NCBI RefSeq assembly: GCF_000313135.1
Contig: NW_004457380.1
Location: 703,235 to 721,564, forward strand
DNA: 18,330 nt
From: Acanthamoeba castellanii str. Neff
Lineage: Eukaryota; Discosea; Longamoebia; Acanthamoebidae
Direction of reading: 5' to 3'
Shown: positions 17,401 to 18,330 of the stretch, in pieces
How positions within the stretch are numbered: the stretch's first letter is position 1
How the letters are laid out: each line of letters begins with the position of its first letter
Program-made: the position numbers and the translations under genes
Notes under the pieces: generated by a model
Told to the model about the DNA's origin: nothing
What the model saw: the letters and a program-made list of their open reading frames with translations, nothing else
The model's database searches: none

Positions 17401-18330
17401 TCGTTGGTCGTGTCGTTGGTCGTGTCGTTGGTCGTGCCACGGAAGAGCGGGGCTGTACCTGGGGCACGACTTGGAGCCAAGTGTCGATGGACACGGTGGT
17501 GAAGCCCTCGACCAGCGCGTCCTCCACCTGCTTCTCGGCCGCGTACTTGAACCAAAGCGTCAGCAGCCTGCCAAAAAAAAAAAATGTTGTGAGTCACTGC
17601 CATGTGCGTGTGCCGTGTGCCGTGGGGGGGGGTGGTGCGGCGTGTGCGTGTGCGGTGTGTGCGTGAGGACCTGAGGGTGTCTTGAAGGCTCTTGCCCTGC
17701 GGGGCCAACGCGATGGAGCGGAAGAAGGCCGCCACGGCGGGCACGAGGTGGGGCGAGATCTTCTCCGGCATGTTGAGCTTCTGGTAGTGGCTGATCACCT
17801 CAAAGTTGGACAGGGCCCACGAGTGCCAGGCCTTGTACCACGTGTCGTCGTACTCGATCGCGGCCTTGAACAGGGCGAGGATGTTGGTCTCCGACAGGTT
17901 GTCGTTGAGCTCGGACTCCCACTGGCCCATGGTGAGGTAGCACCGGGCCTGCAGCGCGGCGTCGTCGCCGGGCAGGCCCTCGGTGAACACGCGCAGCCGC
18001 TCGAACGCCTCCTTCTTATCCCCGGCGGCGTACATATGCTTCAAATAGTTGAACGTCACCCTGCTCGCGCACCCACATCAGAATGTGAGGAATGTGTGTG
18101 CGGTGGTGTGCGTGTGCGGTGGTGAGACGGGGCGAACCCGGGATGTGAGGCGGCGAGGTCGAGTGGGTGGTGGGCGGGATCGGAGCCGAGGAGGTTGACG
18201 AGGGTCTTGTAGGAGAGGCGCAGGCGGCCGCTCTTGCGGCACAGGCTCGAGAACCGGAGCCAGTTGTCGACGTCCTCGATGGGCGGGATCACCATCGAGT
18301 GGATGGCCAGCATGTCCTGCCACACCTCGA
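14443..18330 (-). CDS. TOR: TOR (target of rapamycin) kinase, C-terminal part
   Basis: Thirteen exons in transcript order: 18330-18138 (open at the window edge), 18060-17671, 17567-17459, 17279-17125, 17026-16825, 16719-16523, 16425-16232, 16101-15912, 15780-15684, 15576-15337, 15216-14928, 14851-14701, 14605-14443 (TGA). About 855 residues are visible. FAT-domain landmarks: [19 protein letters not shown] and [34 protein letters not shown] through [12 protein letters not shown]. Kinase: [34 protein letters not shown] (catalytic Lys), [12 protein letters not shown] (catalytic loop) and HIDFGDCFE (metal-binding DFG). [24 protein letters not shown] at the very end. FAT-FRB-kinase-FATC with this FATC identifies TOR rather than ATM, ATR or DNA-PK. 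It is the Ser/Thr kinase of TORC1/TORC2, controlling growth by nutrient state. HEAT repeats and most of FAT lie beyond the right edge. Confidence 0.96.
14636..14700 (-). repeat. ACACG-rich TOR intron between last two exons
   Basis: Repeated CGACA/CACGC units occupy most of the intron 14606-14700 upstream (in transcript sense) of the final FATC exon. Confidence 0.7.
15236..15332 (-). repeat. GT-rich TOR intron between kinase exons
   Basis: The + strand is GTGTGTGTGCGTGCGTGCGTGCCGTGCGTGTCG-like simple sequence. It lies between the exon ending in DFGDCFE and the exon starting [11 protein letters not shown]. Confidence 0.7.
15832..15894 (-). repeat. Seven copies of CGACACACA in a TOR intron
   Basis: Seven perfect 9-base units (CGACACACA on +) run from 15832 to 15894, preceded by CGACACA heptamers. 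The array ends 17 bases before the donor of the intron 15781-15911. Confidence 0.9.
16139..16218 (-). repeat. (CGCACA)n array in a TOR intron
   Basis: Imperfect CACCGCACACG units change into a clean CGCACA hexamer array at about 16171-16218. It lies within the intron 16102-16231. Confidence 0.85.
16461..16492. repeat. Tandem 16-mer carrying TGACGTCA palindromes in a TOR intron
   Basis: GCTGACGTCACACCAT (16461-16476) is followed at once by GCTGACGTCACACCAC (16477-16492). Each copy holds the 8-base palindrome TGACGTCA, the core recognised by CREB/ATF-type bZIP factors in other eukaryotes. It lies in the intron 16426-16522; regulatory use is inferred. Confidence 0.6.
16739..16822 (-). repeat. 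(CGACA)n array in a TOR intron
   Basis: CGACA pentamers in tandem, with one ACGACCAACG variant (the complement of the CGTTGGTCGT unit) at about 16748-16757, fill most of the intron 16720-16824 between two FRB exons. Confidence 0.85.
17323..17436 (-). repeat. 12-mer tandem repeat (GTCGTTGGTCGT), nine units, in a TOR intron
   Basis: GTTGGTCGT cores begin at 17326, 17338, 17350, 17362, 17374, 17391, 17403, 17415 and 17427 on the + strand. The spacing is 12 except for one 17-base step, where an extra GTCGT is inserted. The array makes up most of the 179-base intron 17280-17458. Confidence 0.9.

Noticed and set aside
17315..17674. Open frame with repeated [11 protein letters not shown] or WSCRWSCRW peptides
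   Set aside because: It is the translation of the 12-base intron repeat, which stays open because the period is a multiple of three. It is interrupted by known TOR splice structure.

Overview
The window looks like nuclear DNA of a free-living, intron-dense, GC-rich amoebozoan, most probably Acanthamoeba or a close relative. This is inference. It rests on gene content, strong G/C third-position bias in exons, about 50 short introns (mostly 60-180 nt) in seven genes, intergenic gaps of 80-380 bases, and introns made largely of CACGA/TGTCG-type simple repeats. No bacterial, viral or mobile-element gene was seen.

Layout from left to right. A 5'-truncated seven-bladed WD40 protein lies on + (64-1677). 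Convergent to it on - is a membrane-anchored peroxiredoxin-like 2 protein (2054-2998). Upstream of that, also on -, is a five-exon RBBP6/Mpe1 homologue (3121-6565) with DWNN, zinc knuckle, RING, a second zinc knuckle and a very long charged tail. A 358-base divergent promoter region (6566-6923) separates it from a 12-exon AIFM3-type Rieske/FAD reductase on + (6924-9466). A 17-exon Integrator subunit 13 (Asunder) gene follows on + (9564-13865), then a small thioredoxin-fold gene on + (13947-14293). Convergent on - and running off the right edge is the C-terminal half of TOR kinase (14443-18330), with part of FAT, then FRB, the kinase domain and FATC in 13 exons.

There is no operon logic. These are separate eukaryotic genes, although two (RBBP6 and INTS13) belong to RNA 3'-end processing machineries, and two (PRXL2-like and AIFM3) are redox proteins. 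Exon structures were worked out by hand from splice-site phase and family conservation. Phase closes in every gene except at two single-base frame breaks, in the WD40 gene and the thioredoxin-like gene.

I found no convincing new biological system. The most unusual signals are the intron-confined tandem repeats, a splice-donor preference for GTAC, one GC-AG intron, the domain layout and polypurine tail of the RBBP6 homologue, and two RBBP6 introns that could be translated if retained.
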